64,000 nucleotides of DNA from Advenella sp. S44 (GCF_002810445.1 NZ_NEXS01000003.1:868001-932000), one strand, 5' to 3'; shown: positions 46,268-57,276, counted from the stretch's first letter. The notes: a model not told the origin generated them from the sequence alone. Numbers and translations are program-made.

Positions 46268-47419
46268 TCAACGACCGCGCCGTCCCGCCAGAAAGACGGC
46301 AACAATGTCGCGGCTGCGCTGGATCAGCAGCTGCCGAGTCTGTTGCATGGTGTCTTTCAGGGACATGGGACCGCAAGGCAGACTGAAAGCGGCGGTAATG
46401 CCGCCTTCATAGACTTGGGTATAGTCTTCGTGCAGTGAGCCGGCCAATGCGATCAGCGGCACCTGATGTTTTTGGGTCAGGGCGGCGATGCCGGCAATCG
46501 TCTTGCCACGCAAGGTCTGCGCATCCAGTCGACCCTCGCCGGTAATGACCAGGTCCGCCTGTTGCACATGTTCGTCCAAGCCGGCATATTCGGCCACCAC
46601 TTCTACGCCCGGCTTGAAGGTCGCCTCCAGGTAGGCCAGCGCCGCAAAGCCAAGGCCGCCGGCAGCGCCGGCACCGGGTTGCTCCCGCACATCGTGACCG
46701 GTTGCTTTTGCGGTCATATCGGCAAAGTGGCTCAGTGCAGCGTCCAGAAACCGGACGTCGTCCGGGCTGGCGCCTTTTTGCGGCCCGAAAATGGCAGAAG
46801 CGCCATGCTCGCCACATAGGGGATTGTTCACATCGGAGGCGATCAACCATTCCGTGTCGGCAACACGCGGATCCAGGTCGGACAGATCTATGGATGCCAG
46901 GTCGTAAAGGGCAGCAGGCCCTTGTGCCAACGGCTGACCTGCCTTGTCCAGCAACCGTATGCCCAGCGCATTCAGCAATCCGGCGCCGCCATCGTTGGTG
47001 GCGGAACCGCCCAGGCCCAGTACGATGCGGCGCGCCCCTTGATCCAGGGCGGCGCAGACCAGTTGGCCCACGCCATAGGTGCTGGCGCGACGCACATCGC
47101 GTTGATCTTCTGCAATCTGTTCAAGACCCGCGGCGCTGGCCATCTCGATCACTGCAGTATTGTCTTGCAGCATGATCCACGCCGCAGAAGTGGGCTCGCC
47201 AAGGGCATTCACGGTTTCCAGCGTCTGCCGGGAGGCGCCGGTGCTGCTCGCAATGGCTTCGACGGTCCCTTCGCCGCCATCGGCCATGGGCATCAGAACC
47301 AGCGTCGCATCGGGCGCCACTTTTTTGATGCCATCGGCAATGGCCTGGGCGACCCCGGACGAAGACAGGCTCTCTTTGAATGAGTCCGGGGCAATAACGA
47401 TATAAAGTGGTTCACTCAT
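46268..47419 (-). CDS. glycerate kinase
   Basis: A 383-residue glycerate 2-kinase (GarK/GlxK type): I-A-P-D-S-F-K-E-S-L-S at the N-terminus, M-A-D-G-G-E-G-T, and G-L-G-G-S-A-T-N-D-G-G-A-G. It phosphorylates D-glycerate, feeding glyoxylate-derived carbon to 2-phosphoglycerate, which fits cotranscription with pyruvate kinase (the genes overlap by 8 bases). A second ATG three bases upstream is possible. Confidence 0.92.
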   Translation of the reverse strand: MSEPLYIVIAPDSFKESLSSSGVAQAIADGIKKVAPDATLVLMPMADGGEGTVEAIASSTGASRQTLETVNALGEPTSAAWIMLQDNTAVIEMASAAGLEQIAEDQRDVRRASTYGVGQLVCAALDQGARRIVLGLGGSATNDGGAGLLNALGIRLLDKAGQPLAQGPAALYDLASIDLSDLDPRVADTEWLIASDVNNPLCGEHGASAIFGPQKGASPDDVRFLDAALSHFADMTAKATGHDVREQPGAGAAGGLGFAALAYLEATFKPGVEVVAEYAGLDEHVQQADLVITGEGRLDAQTLRGKTIAGIAALTQKHQVPLIALAGSLHEDYTQVYEGGITAAFSLPCGPMSLKDTMQQTRQLLIQRSRDIVAVFLAGRRGR

Positions 47420-48881
47420 CAAGAAAATCGTCCATGCGAAGCAGTTTCATGCTGTTGGTTGCGCCGATAACGCCGTAGTGATCTCCTTGTAGGAGCAGCA
47501 CCCAGTCGCCACGGCTTAATGGTTGATACTTGAGCAGCTGTGCCACGGCGGCGCGCGCCACGTCGGTTTTTTCCACTGCCGCAGGGTTAAAGTCAACGGG
47601 ATAGACGCCGCGAAAAATGGCGACCCGGTTGCGCGTGCTATCGTGCGGCGTAAGGCAATAAATGGGCACGCCGGAACGGATGCGCGACATGATCAGCGGC
47701 GTATGGCCACTTTCACTCAAGGAGATAATGGCGCGCACCTGCTGAAAATGGTTTGCCGCATACATGGCGGACAGCGCGACGGTTTCATCAAATTGCGTAA
47801 ACGTTTCGCCCACACGATGCCGCGACTGGGTAGTGGTCGGGTGTTTTTCGGCGCCCACGCAAATGCGCGCCATGGCCTTGACCGTTTCCACCGGGTACAG
47901 GCCCGATGCGCTTTCGCCTGAAAGCATGACCGCATCGGTGTAGTCCAGTACGGCATTGGCAACATCAGAAACTTCAGCGCGGGTTGGAAACGGATGATTG
48001 ATCATCGATTCCATCATTTGCGTTGCGGTAATGACGAACTTGTTCAGCGTCCTGGCATGGCGAATAATATTTTTCTGTATACCGACCAGTTCGGCATCGC
48101 CCACTTCCACGCCCAGGTCGCCGCGGGCGACCATCACGCCGTCACTGGCGGAGATCAGCTCATCAAGCGCCTGGTCATCGGCCACGGCCTCGGCCCGCTC
48201 AATTTTTGCGATGATCCAGGCCGAACTGCCGGCTTCCTGGACCAGGCGCCTGGCTTCATGCATATCCCGACCGTAGCGCGGAAACGATACAGCAATAAAA
48301 TCCACGCCAATCTCGGCGGCCAGTAGGATATCGGCCTTGTCTTTTTCAGTCAGGCTCGGTGCAGACAATCCGCCGCCTCGCCGGTTAATGCCCTTGTTAT
48401 TTGAGAGTTCCCCGCCTGATGTCACCGTGGTGTATACATTCTGTCCTTCTATCCGTACCACCTCAAGTACGATCCTGCCATCGTCAAGCAGCAGTTCGTC
48501 GCCCGGCCTGCAATCAGTAACGAGCTCGGGATAGTCGATGCCAACGATTTGCGCATTGCCTTTTTCATACGGGTAATCGTTGGACAGGATAAATTCCTGG
48601 CCTTGCTCGAGCATGACTTTCTGGTTTTCGAAACGTGCAATCCGGATCTTGGGCCCTTGCAGGTCGCCCAGAATCGCAATATGCACATCCAGTTTGGATT
48701 CGAGCTTTCGAATGATTTTGGCGCGTTCGCGATGGTCTTGCGCCTCGCCGTGGGAAAAATTGAAGCGGGCAACGTTCATGCCCGCCAGAATCATGGCTTC
48801 GATCTGGGCTTCGGACGTGGTGGCCGGGCCCAGTGTGGCGACAATCTTGGTACGACGTCTGGTGCTGGTCTGCGTGGTCAT
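47412..48881 (-). CDS. pyk: pyruvate kinase
   Basis: A 489-residue pyruvate kinase. K-I-V-A-T-L-G-P-A-T, N-V-A-R-F-N-F-S-H-G, V-M-V-A-R-G-D-L-G-V-E, and M-M-E-S-M-I-N-H-P-F-P-T-R-A-E-V-S-D-V-A-N-A-V are all present; the C-terminal regulatory domain is complete. It converts PEP and ADP to pyruvate and ATP. First gene of a pyk-glycerate kinase unit. Confidence 0.97.
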   Translation of the reverse strand: MTTQTSTRRRTKIVATLGPATTSEAQIEAMILAGMNVARFNFSHGEAQDHRERAKIIRKLESKLDVHIAILGDLQGPKIRIARFENQKVMLEQGQEFILSNDYPYEKGNAQIVGIDYPELVTDCRPGDELLLDDGRIVLEVVRIEGQNVYTTVTSGGELSNNKGINRRGGGLSAPSLTEKDKADILLAAEIGVDFIAVSFPRYGRDMHEARRLVQEAGSSAWIIAKIERAEAVADDQALDELISASDGVMVARGDLGVEVGDAELVGIQKNIIRHARTLNKFVITATQMMESMINHPFPTRAEVSDVANAVLDYTDAVMLSGESASGLYPVETVKAMARICVGAEKHPTTTQSRHRVGETFTQFDETVALSAMYAANHFQQVRAIISLSESGHTPLIMSRIRSGVPIYCLTPHDSTRNRVAIFRGVYPVDFNPAAVEKTDVARAAVAQLLKYQPLSRGDWVLLLQGDHYGVIGATNSMKLLRMDDFLDE

Positions 48882-48951
48882 GTAGGCGGTTCCTGTGGCG
48901 AACTCAACGGCGGGGCAGCCGTTATGTTATATGTGATAAACGTGCTGAAGA

Positions 48952-49365
48952 TCAGCGCAGGCCAGTGCCGGCTGCTGTCATATTCTTTCTTTCAATCAAC
49001 TCAATCTTGTATCCGTCAGGATCCTGCACAAAAGCAATGACAGTGGTGCCGCCTTTGACCGGGCCGGCTTCACGTGTCACATTGCCACCAGCCTTCTTGA
49101 CGGCTTCACAGGCCGCGTAGGCATCAGGAACGCCAATGGCGATGTGGCCGTATGCGTCGCCCATATCGTATTGGGAAACGCCATGGTTGTATGTCAACTC
49201 AAGCTCGGCTTGATGAGGATTGGCTTCAAAGCCCAGGAAGGCCAGACTGTATTTGTATTCGGGGTTTTCGGAGCGTCGCAGCAGTTTCATACCGATTACA
49301 TTTGTGTAGAATTCAATGGATCGTTCCAGGTCGCCGACGCGTAACATGGTGTGCAGAAATTGCAT
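48952..49365 (-). CDS. gloA: lactoylglutathione lyase (glyoxalase I)
   Basis: A 137-residue glyoxalase I. All four metal ligands are at the E. coli positions: His5, Glu56, His74 and Glu122. The length matches short, Ni-type enzymes. It isomerises the methylglyoxal-glutathione hemithioacetal to S-lactoylglutathione. Start 49365 has GAGG upstream; the frame open to 49422 is rejected. Beside pyk, a source of triose-related methylglyoxal stress. Confidence 0.96.
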   Translation of the reverse strand: MQFLHTMLRVGDLERSIEFYTNVIGMKLLRRSENPEYKYSLAFLGFEANPHQAELELTYNHGVSQYDMGDAYGHIAIGVPDAYAACEAVKKAGGNVTREAGPVKGGTTVIAFVQDPDGYKIELIERKNMTAAGTGLR

Positions 49366-49555
49366 GTTGTCCTCGTAATAATAATGGGGTATTTGCGTCT
49401 CGCAGACGCGAGTTTCTATCATACACGATCGTCATGCGCGCATTGGTCCGTCTTGTTGGTTTGGCGGCTTGTTCGAACGTGAAAGCGGCAATGCCGTGCA
49501 AGGAACGCACAGGGCCGCGGGCAAGGGCATCACGGTAAATGTGCGACGTTGCGCC

Positions 49556-50353
49556 TCAGGTTTCGAGAACGGGCAGGGACGACATGTCGGTTGTTTTCAG
49601 TTTCTGCATGGCCGGCTCGTATCCCGGCAAAATGATGCCGACCTGCTCCCAGAAGCGTGCACTGTGGTTCATTTGCTTCAGGTGCGCAAGTTCATGCGCA
49701 ATGACATAGTCAATGACATCCGCAGAAAAATGAATGAGTCGCCAGTTCAGCCGGATGCTGCCGTTACTGCTGCACGAACCCCAGCGTGCGCGTGCGCGTG
49801 ACAGCCGCCATCTTTGAAACTGCAAACCCGCATTGGCGGCAAGCAGGTGAATGCGTTGGTCGAAATAATGCAGAGCCTGGTTGCGCAGCCAATCGGCAGC
49901 GGCGGCACGACGAAGTTCGGCTGTAGCATCAGCCGGCAATGCCAGCCAGAGCGTATCTGTCGCGGTGGGTTCAAGGGCATTGCCGTCAAAGCGAGGCTGG
50001 CGCAAGCTGCTGTCAATGTCAACTGAAATAGTCATGCCAAGATATGGCAAACGCGTGCAGGCAAGCCAGGACTGCTGGGCCTGATCGGCTGTGGCGTTAC
50101 GTTGCCGCCAGAAATCCAGCTTCTTGCAGATCCATGCCGATTTTTCCAGCACGGCCTCATCAATCTGCTTAAGTGTTACCCAATAGGGTGCCGTTACGCG
50201 CAGCCCGTCGCTGTCGATCATAAAGCCAATACTTCGACGCCTGCTGCGTATCAGCGTAAAAGTGATCAGCCCCTGCATGGTAGCCACATTGCGCAGACGC
50301 GCATCCTCGGGCTGATGGGCAGGGGGTGTCAGGAACAGTTCAGACTGCAACAT
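49556..50353 (-). CDS. SprT-like/YgjP-type zinc metalloprotease
   Basis: A roughly 265-residue DUF45 (YgjP) protein: H-E-L-A-H-L-K-Q-M-N-H-S gives the HExxH zinc site and a downstream His, preceded by R-W-G-S-C-S-S-N-G-S-I-R-L-N-W-R-L-I typical of the family. Substrate unknown. Two adjacent ATGs (50353, 50356) lie inside the end of plsC, so translation is probably coupled. Confidence 0.88.
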   Translation of the reverse strand: MLQSELFLTPPAHQPEDARLRNVATMQGLITFTLIRSRRRSIGFMIDSDGLRVTAPYWVTLKQIDEAVLEKSAWICKKLDFWRQRNATADQAQQSWLACTRLPYLGMTISVDIDSSLRQPRFDGNALEPTATDTLWLALPADATAELRRAAAADWLRNQALHYFDQRIHLLAANAGLQFQRWRLSRARARWGSCSSNGSIRLNWRLIHFSADVIDYVIAHELAHLKQMNHSARFWEQVGIILPGYEPAMQKLKTTDMSSLPVLET

Positions 50354-51074
50354 CATGATAGCGTTCAGGGTTGAGCACGCGCATCTCCCCTTCAATCCAG
50401 GCGCGCACTTCCTTCATCACTTCTTCAGCGGTTTTGCCTGCCGGCTCGATGGGCGGACCAAACGAAATGGTTACTACGCCGGGTTTTTTGGTAAAGGGTT
50501 TTTTGGGCCAGCACTCGCCGGCGTTATGTGCGACCGGAATGATCGGTGTATTGGCATGCACGGCCAGTCGCGTACCGCCAAGCTTGTAGGTGCCGGCCTG
50601 TCCGGGCGGGATGCGTGTCCCTTCGGGAAAGAGCACCGGAGAGCGGCCTTCGGCCAGGCGTTGCGTGCCGATTTCCATGACTTGCTGCACGGCATTTTTT
50701 CCTTTCTGTCGATCAATGGCGATATTGCGCAGGCTGGCCAGGCCCCAGCCAAAGAAAGGAATGTAATTGAGTTCTTTTTTGTAGACAAAGCAGGCCGGGC
50801 GACGCAGGAACCAGGCAAAAAACATGGTTTCATAGGTCGACTGGTGTTTGCTCAGATAGATCACGGGCGCATCGGGAACATGATGCAGGCCTTTGACCTG
50901 GTAGCGAATGCCCACCAGTATCTTGGCCGCCCATATCACCATGCGCGGCCAGCCTGCGGTGTAGCGATAGCGCCAGCTAAAAGGCAGGGGCAGCACCAGC
51001 GCACAGCCCACGGCGTAAGGCACGACAGTGACGGCCTGGAAAAGCAGGAAAAGGGCAGAGCGCAAAAAAAGCAT
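50340..51074 (-). CDS. plsC: 1-acyl-sn-glycerol-3-phosphate acyltransferase
   Basis: A 244-residue inner-membrane acyltransferase. The H-x4-E motif (His77 to Glu82, in S-K-H-Q-S-T-Y-E) is the Glu variant of H-x4-D; F-P-E-G-T-R at 149-154 binds the phosphate. It makes phosphatidic acid from lyso-PA. N-terminal TM at 1-30. Start 51074 lies two bases after the gmhB stop; 51098 is an alternative. Confidence 0.92.
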   Translation of the reverse strand: MLFLRSALFLLFQAVTVVPYAVGCALVLPLPFSWRYRYTAGWPRMVIWAAKILVGIRYQVKGLHHVPDAPVIYLSKHQSTYETMFFAWFLRRPACFVYKKELNYIPFFGWGLASLRNIAIDRQKGKNAVQQVMEIGTQRLAEGRSPVLFPEGTRIPPGQAGTYKLGGTRLAVHANTPIIPVAHNAGECWPKKPFTKKPGVVTISFGPPIEPAGKTAEEVMKEVRAWIEGEMRVLNPERYHDVAV

Positions 51075-51076
51075 GA

Positions 51077-51616
51077 TCAGGATTCCGTAAGCCAGCATTC
51101 GACCACATCGGCCAGGGTAGGCCGGATTTGTATAGACTCGGGCAGGCCGGGGTCGTTCCGGGTCTTCTGTCCGTTGCCGGTTTCCACCAGCCAGGTACGG
51201 CAACCGGCCTCATGGGCGGCAAGCACGTCCCTGAGCGAGTCGCCGACGCACACGACTTCATGTGCAGGCGTGTCATAGCGCTTGAGTATATCCAGAAACA
51301 TGCCGGGCAACGGCTTGCGGCATGAGCATCCGGCATCCGGCAGGTGCGGGCACATAAAAATGGCATCGATATGACCACCATGCACCGCCAGTTGCTGTTG
51401 CATTTTCTGGTGAATGGCGGTCAGGTCATCCGGTGTGAACAGCCCGCGTCCCAGCCCGGACTGGTTGGTGGCCACGACCACTTTCCAGCCGGCCCGGCAA
51501 AGACGCGCGATGGCCTCCAGGCTGCCTGGAAGGGCGATCCACTCGTCGGCAGATTTAATGAAATCGGGGCTGTCTTCGTTGATGACGCCGTCGCGGTCAA
51601 GAATAGCCAGCTTCAT
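51077..51616 (-). CDS. gmhB: D-glycero-beta-D-manno-heptose-1,7-bisphosphate 7-phosphatase
   Basis: A 179-residue HAD phosphatase: nucleophile D-R-D-G-V-I-N at 8-14, a T-N-Q-S-G-L-G-R-G segment, the zinc-binding C-P-H-L-P-D-A-G-C-S-C-R-K-P loop and V-G-D-S-L-R-D. It acts in ADP-heptose synthesis for LPS core. It overlaps glyS by four bases and precedes plsC. Confidence 0.94.
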   Translation of the reverse strand: MKLAILDRDGVINEDSPDFIKSADEWIALPGSLEAIARLCRAGWKVVVATNQSGLGRGLFTPDDLTAIHQKMQQQLAVHGGHIDAIFMCPHLPDAGCSCRKPLPGMFLDILKRYDTPAHEVVCVGDSLRDVLAAHEAGCRTWLVETGNGQKTRNDPGLPESIQIRPTLADVVECWLTES

Positions 51617-53748
51617 TGGGCCAGCCTTGAAATGTCGGCCACCAGATTCATGGTGGCATGCAATCGCGATAACAGAGCCAGGCGATTGCTGCGCACTACC
51701 GGGTCGTCGGCCATCACCATTACATGTGTGAAAAAATCGTCGACCGCGCCGCGCGTTTGCGCCACTGCCGCCAGGCTTTTTTCAAATTGCCCCTGGGCGG
51801 CATCGACCCGGGCTGTTTTTTCGATGGCGCACAACGCTTCGTACAGGGCTTTTTCAGCCGGCTCTGTAAAGCAGGGCGGATCAATGGCCGGCAGCTCACC
51901 CTCTGTTTTCTTCAGCAGGTTGCCGATACGTTTGTTGGCAGCAGCCAGGCTGGCGGCTTCAGGCAGCTGGGCAAATGCGGTGACCGCCCTGATCCTGGCG
52001 GTAATTTCCTGCAGCGGGGGCTGCACGGCGATCACCGCGTCCACGACCGATTTGGCGTAGTCGCCGCTAAGCTGATTGCGATAGCGCTCATAAATATAGA
52101 TCAGTACTTCATCGGCCGTGTCCGAATGCAACGTGCCCGCACTGAACGTGCTCATGGCAAACGCCAGCAGCGCAGGCAGATTCAGGCCCTTTACGTTTTC
52201 TGAAGTGCTGCTCAGATAGCCCCCGGCGGCAAGCTGTTCCACTGCGCTGATGATTCCCAGTGCGGCGCGACGCAGCCCGAACGGGTCGCGTTCGCCCGAA
52301 GGCTGCAGGCCGATGCCCCAGATCCCGACCAGCGTTTCAATGCGCTCGGCAATGAACAGGATGGCCGATATCAGGTTATCGTCATTGACGGGAATATCGA
52401 ACCGGGTGCGGTACTGGCTGTTAAGCGCCTGGACCACTTCGGCGGGCTCACCATCGGCTTGGGCGTAATAGGCGCCCATGATGCCTTGCAATTCGGGGAA
52501 CTCTCCAACCATATTGGATGTCAGGTCGGCCTTGGCCAGCTGTGCTGCGCGATCGGCCAGGGCAACATTGGCGTTCAGATCTTCGGCCAGGCGCGAACTG
52601 ATGCGGCGCAGGCGCTCGATGCGGTCATGTTGCGAACCGAGCTTGTTGTGATAGACGATGTTGTCCAGTTGGGCGACACGCGAAGCCAGCGGCAGCTTTC
52701 TGTCGGTGTCGAAAAAGAATTCCGCGTCGGCCAGGCGTGGGCGGATTACGCGTTCGTTGCCCTGGATAATATGATGCGGGTCGCTCACGTGCATATTGCT
52801 GACGATCAGGAACTTGTGAATGAGCTTGCCGCTGGTCGGATCGAACAGGGGAAAATACTTCTGATTCAGGCGCATCGTCAGAATCAGGCATTCCTGCGGC
52901 ACAGCCAGGAACTTCTCATCGAATTGCCCGACATAGACGGTCGGATGTTCGACGAGGGCGGTCACCTCGTCCAGCAGCGGCGTGACCTCGGCTTCTTCTC
53001 CCAGCGAGGCGCCCAACGTTTTTGCGGATTCGTCAAGCTGCTGGCGGATGGCAGCGCGGCGCGCTTCGAAAGAGGCGACGACACGGCCCTTGTCGGCCAG
53101 TGTGGTTGCATAGTCGTTGGCATGGGCCAGTGCGATGGGGCCGTCGCTCATGAAGCGGTGGCCGTGTGTAGTGTTACCGGCTTCGATACCCAGAATCGTG
53201 ACGGGCAACACGGTGCTGCCGTGCAGCACAACCAGGCCATGCACTGGCCGCACAAAACGCACGCTGGTCTGGCCGTCGGCTAATTGGTAACGCATGACTT
53301 TTGGAATGGGCAAGTCTGCCAGCGCCGATTCAATAGCGGCTTGCAGCACGTTTTGCAATTGCACACCGGCAGCGGTGCCGTGGGCAACCAGATATTCCTG
53401 CTTGCCATCGGACTCGCGGGCAAGCTCGGCCACACTCAGGTGCGACAGATTTTTCGCCGCCAGTTTTTTCTGCAGGGCGGGCGTGGCCTGGCCGTTTTGA
53501 TCCAGGCCGACTTTGACCGGCATGAGCTTTTCGGAAAATGACTGGTCGGCGGCGACCGCCAGTACGCTACTGAGCTGCGCTGCCAGCCGGCGCGGGGTCG
53601 CATAGCATTGGGTCACATTGTTCGGACCCAGCAAATGGTGTTTTGCCAGGGATTGCGTCAGGCTATCGGCAAATACCTGGCCCAGTTTTTGCAGGGCACG
53701 GGGCGGCAATTCTTCGGTAAACAGTTCAACAAGTAAGGGCGAATTCAT
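51613..53748 (-). CDS. glyS: glycine--tRNA ligase subunit beta
   Basis: A 711-residue beta subunit: [12 protein letters not shown] at the start, and [13 protein letters not shown] in the HD-like region. It binds tRNA-Gly for the alpha2-beta2 enzyme. It overlaps glyQ and gmhB by four bases each, so this is one operon. Confidence 0.97.
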   Translation of the reverse strand: MNSPLLVELFTEELPPRALQKLGQVFADSLTQSLAKHHLLGPNNVTQCYATPRRLAAQLSSVLAVAADQSFSEKLMPVKVGLDQNGQATPALQKKLAAKNLSHLSVAELARESDGKQEYLVAHGTAAGVQLQNVLQAAIESALADLPIPKVMRYQLADGQTSVRFVRPVHGLVVLHGSTVLPVTILGIEAGNTTHGHRFMSDGPIALAHANDYATTLADKGRVVASFEARRAAIRQQLDESAKTLGASLGEEAEVTPLLDEVTALVEHPTVYVGQFDEKFLAVPQECLILTMRLNQKYFPLFDPTSGKLIHKFLIVSNMHVSDPHHIIQGNERVIRPRLADAEFFFDTDRKLPLASRVAQLDNIVYHNKLGSQHDRIERLRRISSRLAEDLNANVALADRAAQLAKADLTSNMVGEFPELQGIMGAYYAQADGEPAEVVQALNSQYRTRFDIPVNDDNLISAILFIAERIETLVGIWGIGLQPSGERDPFGLRRAALGIISAVEQLAAGGYLSSTSENVKGLNLPALLAFAMSTFSAGTLHSDTADEVLIYIYERYRNQLSGDYAKSVVDAVIAVQPPLQEITARIRAVTAFAQLPEAASLAAANKRIGNLLKKTEGELPAIDPPCFTEPAEKALYEALCAIEKTARVDAAQGQFEKSLAAVAQTRGAVDDFFTHVMVMADDPVVRSNRLALLSRLHATMNLVADISRLAQ

Positions 53749-54647
53749 GATACTGCCTTGTTATTCTTGAGCATGGGAAAGCCAAGCTGCTCGCGTGAAT
53801 CATAGTAAGCCTGGGCAACCTTGCGCGACAAATTGCGGATGCGGCCGATATACGCGGCCCGTTCGGTCACGCTGATGGCGCCGCGCGCATCCAGCATATT
53901 GAACGTATGGGCTGCCTTCAGGACCGATTCATACGCGGGCAGGGCCAGCGGAATTTCGACCAGCCGGGCCGCTTCCCTTTCGTAGTCGTTGAAATGGCTG
54001 AACAGCATGTCCGTATTGGCGTACTCAAAATTATAGGTGGACTGCTCCACCTCGTTCTGGTGGAACACGTCGCGATAAAGCACTTTCTCGCCGTTGGGTC
54101 GCGCAGTCCAGACCAGGTCATAGACGCTTTCCACATTTTGTAAATACATGGCCAGGCGTTCCAGCCCGTACGTAATTTCGCCCAGAGTCGAGGGACAGTC
54201 CAGTCCGCCGACCTGCTGGAAATAAGTAAATTGCGTCACTTCCATGCCGTTGAGCCAGACTTCCCAGCCCAGGCCCCAGGCGCCAAGTGTCGGATTTTCC
54301 CAGTCGTCCTCGACAAAACGGATGTCGTGTTCCTGCGGGTTGATGCCCAATGCTTTCAGGGAGCCGATATACAAATCCAGAATATCCGGTGGCGCCGGCT
54401 TCAGGACAACCTGATATTGATAGTAATGTTGCAGACGGTTCGGGTTTTCGCCATAACGGCCGTCCTTGGGACGGCGCGACGGCTGCACATAGGCGGCGTG
54501 CCACGGCTCAGGTCCGATGGCGCGCAGGAAAGTGGCGGTATGCGAGGTGCCCGCGCCCACTTCCATATCGTAGGGTTGCAGCAGCGCGCAACCTTGGGTA
54601 TCCCAGTATTCCTGGAGTTTCAGGATAATCTGCTGAAAAGTTAGCAT
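53745..54647 (-). CDS. glyQ: glycine--tRNA ligase subunit alpha
   Basis: A 300-residue alpha subunit: [14 protein letters not shown]-x-x-Q-G-C, [17 protein letters not shown][11 protein letters not shown]. It forms glycyl adenylate. The start at 54647 gives the standard N-terminus; the frame open to 54737 lacks similarity. First gene of the operon glyQ-glyS-gmhB-plsC-metalloprotease. Confidence 0.97.
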   Translation of the reverse strand: MLTFQQIILKLQEYWDTQGCALLQPYDMEVGAGTSHTATFLRAIGPEPWHAAYVQPSRRPKDGRYGENPNRLQHYYQYQVVLKPAPPDILDLYIGSLKALGINPQEHDIRFVEDDWENPTLGAWGLGWEVWLNGMEVTQFTYFQQVGGLDCPSTLGEITYGLERLAMYLQNVESVYDLVWTARPNGEKVLYRDVFHQNEVEQSTYNFEYANTDMLFSHFNDYEREAARLVEIPLALPAYESVLKAAHTFNMLDARGAISVTERAAYIGRIRNLSRKVAQAYYDSREQLGFPMLKNNKAVS

Positions 54648-54805
54648 GAAGGACTCAAGATAATTAGAAAAAGCTGAATCGTCGATTTTAACGGATTTGC
54701 TGCAGCATTCGGCTGTTTCTTGCGAGATGGCGGCCATCTGGACGGATTTTGCGCGTGGAATGAATTAAAGTTCTGGTATCCCGAAATTGGCAGTCTGGAG
54801 ATCTC

Positions 54806-55573
54806 ATGTCTGAATTAATCAAGTCTGAAATACGTGGTCGCATCCTTATCCTGACGATCAACCGTCCCGAGGCGCGCAATGCGATCACCTATGACACGTC
54901 ATTTGCGCTGGCTGATGCGCTGGGCCGGCTTGATGCCGATGACAACCTGACAGTCGGTATTTTACGCGGTGAAGGCAATACCTTCTGTTCTGGCATGGAC
55001 CTGAAGGAATTCGCGCGTACCCAACGCAGGGCGGTGGTCCCGGGGCGGGGCCTGGGTGGGCTGGCAGAGGCGCCGCCTGCCAAACCGCTGATTGCCGCTG
55101 TCGAAGGCTACGCGCTGGCCGGCGGGTTTGAGCTGGTGCTGGCCTGCGATCTGATTGTGGCCGCCAATAACGCCAGTTTCGGGCTGCCTGAAGTCAAGCG
55201 CGGCCTGGTGCCAGGATCAGGCGGCATGTTGCGCCTGCCGCGCCGCCTGCCTTATCACGTCGCCATGGAAGCGCTACTGACCGGCGATATGATTGCCGCC
55301 AAACGCGCCCACGAGCTCGGTTTGGTCAACGATCTGGTGGAACCCGGCACTGCACTGGAAGCTGCGTTAAAATTGGCAGACAAGATCGCCGCCAATGGTC
55401 CGCTGGCGGTTCGCACGGCCAAGCAGATCGTGGCAGAATCCCAGGACTGGCGCACCAACGATATGTTTGCCTTGCAGAACCCGCGCATGGCCCATATTTT
55501 TTCATCGGAAGATGCCAAGGAAGGCGCCACTGCCTTCGCCGAAAAACGTCCTCCCGTCTGGAAGGGCAGGTAA
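54806..55573 (+). CDS. enoyl-CoA hydratase/isomerase family protein
   Basis: A 255-residue crotonase: R-P-E-A-R-N-A-I, an oxyanion segment F-C-S-G-M-D-L-K, A-G-G-F-E-L-V-L-A-C-D-L and G-L-P-E-V-K-R-G-L-V-P-G-S-G-G. This form with R-G-L-V-P is common in hydratases of fatty-acid or ring degradation. The substrate is unknown. The fumarase follows after 23 bp. Confidence 0.88.
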   Translation: MSELIKSEIRGRILILTINRPEARNAITYDTSFALADALGRLDADDNLTVGILRGEGNTFCSGMDLKEFARTQRRAVVPGRGLGGLAEAPPAKPLIAAVEGYALAGGFELVLACDLIVAANNASFGLPEVKRGLVPGSGGMLRLPRRLPYHVAMEALLTGDMIAAKRAHELGLVNDLVEPGTALEAALKLADKIAANGPLAVRTAKQIVAESQDWRTNDMFALQNPRMAHIFSSEDAKEGATAFAEKRPPVWKGR

Positions 55574-55596
55574 TTTTTACTAGACAATATATACTC

Positions 55597-57117
55597 ATGA
55601 CAACTGTAATCAAACAAGATGATCTGATCCAGTCTATTGCAGATGCAATTCAGTTCATCAGCTACTATCACCCGGCCGACTATATACAGCATCTGGCGCG
55701 TGCCTACGAGCGTGAGCAAAGTGCGGCGGCCAAGGACGCCATTGCGCAGATCCTGACCAACTCGCGCATGTGTGCCGAGGGCAAGCGTCCTATCTGCCAG
55801 GACACGGGCATTGTGAATGTATTCCTCAAAGTGGGCATGGACGTGCGTTTCGACCTGTCCTGTACGCTGCAGCAGGCCTGTGACGAAGGCGTACGCCGTG
55901 GTTACCTGGACCCGGACAACAAACTGCGTGCCTCGGTACTGTCGGACCCGATTTTCGAACGTAAAAATACCAAGGACAACACGCCCTGTATTTTGCATGT
56001 GGAATTGGTGCCGGGCAATACGGTCGATGTGCAGGTCGCTTCCAAGGGCGGCGGCTCAGAAAATAAAACCAAGTTTGCCATGCTCAACCCGAGCGACTCT
56101 ATCGTGGATTGGGTATTGAAAACCGTGCCACTGATGGGGGCAGGGTGGTGCCCGCCAGGTATGCTGGGCATCGGCGTTGGCGGCACAGCCGAAAAAGCCA
56201 TGTTGATGGCCAAGCAGTCGCTGATGGAAGACATCGACATGTACGAGCTCTTGCAGCGTGGGCCGCAGAACAAGCTGGAAGAGCTGCGGATCGAACTGTA
56301 TGAAAAAGTGAATGCTTTGGGTATTGGCGCCCAGGGCCTGGGCGGGCTGACCACTGTGCTGGATATTAAGATCAATACCTATCCGACTCATGCGGCCTCC
56401 AAACCCATCGCCATGATTCCCAACTGTGCCGCGACTCGTCACGTGCATTTTGTCCTGGACGGATCGGGCGTGGCGAATCTGACGCCGCCTTCACTGTCCG
56501 ACTGGCCAGATGTGCACTGGGCTCCGGATTACAATGCGTCCAAACAGGTGAATCTGGATACGCTGACCAAAGAGGAAGTGGCCAGTTGGAAGCCAGGCCA
56601 GACGTTGTTGTTGAATGGGAAAATGCTCACTGGCCGCGATGCGGCGCACAAGCGCATTCAGGACATGCTGGCAAAAGGCGAGCCGCTGCCTGTCGATTTC
56701 ACCAACCGCGTCATCTATTATGTCGGTCCCGTCGATCCGGTGCGGGATGAAGTGGTGGGGCCCGCCGGCCCAACCACGGCCACCCGCATGGACAAGTTCA
56801 CGGACATGATGCTGGAGAAAACCGGCCTGATCGCGATGATCGGCAAAGCCGAGCGCGGCCCGGTGGCGGTCGATTCAATCAAGAATCATCGCTCCGCCTA
56901 CCTGATGGCCGTGGGCGGATCAGCTTATCTGGTGTCCAAAGCCATTCGCAGCGCCAAAGTGGTCGGATTCGAAGACCTGGGCATGGAAGCGATTTACGAG
57001 TTTGATGTCAAGGATATGCCCGTGACCGTTGCCGTCGATTCTACTGGCACCTCGGTGCACAAGACCGGGCCGCGCGAGTGGCAGGCAAAAATCGGTATTA
57101 TTCCGGTACCTGCTTGA
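55597..57117 (+). CDS. fumarate hydratase, class I (Fe-S)
   Basis: A 506-residue class I fumarase: R-P-I-C-Q-D-T-G-I-V, G-A-G-W-C-P-P-G-M-L-G-I-G-V-G-G-T-A-E-K-A, and the C-terminal domain with F-E-D-L-G-M-E-A-I-Y-E-F and G-T-S-V-H. The cysteines bind a [4Fe-4S] cluster. It interconverts fumarate and malate. A strong terminator follows. Confidence 0.94.
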   Translation: MTTVIKQDDLIQSIADAIQFISYYHPADYIQHLARAYEREQSAAAKDAIAQILTNSRMCAEGKRPICQDTGIVNVFLKVGMDVRFDLSCTLQQACDEGVRRGYLDPDNKLRASVLSDPIFERKNTKDNTPCILHVELVPGNTVDVQVASKGGGSENKTKFAMLNPSDSIVDWVLKTVPLMGAGWCPPGMLGIGVGGTAEKAMLMAKQSLMEDIDMYELLQRGPQNKLEELRIELYEKVNALGIGAQGLGGLTTVLDIKINTYPTHAASKPIAMIPNCAATRHVHFVLDGSGVANLTPPSLSDWPDVHWAPDYNASKQVNLDTLTKEEVASWKPGQTLLLNGKMLTGRDAAHKRIQDMLAKGEPLPVDFTNRVIYYVGPVDPVRDEVVGPAGPTTATRMDKFTDMMLEKTGLIAMIGKAERGPVAVDSIKNHRSAYLMAVGGSAYLVSKAIRSAKVVGFEDLGMEAIYEFDVKDMPVTVAVDSTGTSVHKTGPREWQAKIGIIPVPA

Positions 57118-57140
57118 TGGATTGAAGATTTGTTCAGGTA

Positions 57141-57177
57141 AAAAACGGCCTGCAGCCTGGCGCTGCGGGCCGTTTTT
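57141..57177 (+). terminator. rho-independent terminator
   Basis: AAAAACGGCC-T-GCAG and CTGC-G-GGCCGTTTTT arms, T-run at the end. Closes the crotonase-fumarase unit. Confidence 0.9.
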
Positions 57178-57276
57178 GCTTTTGGTAGATTGGCTTCTAT
57201 TGGCAAACAAAAAGGGCGCCAAGACCAGATAAGTGGCCTCGGCATATAGCAGTTCAAAGCCAGAGCGGGGCTATCG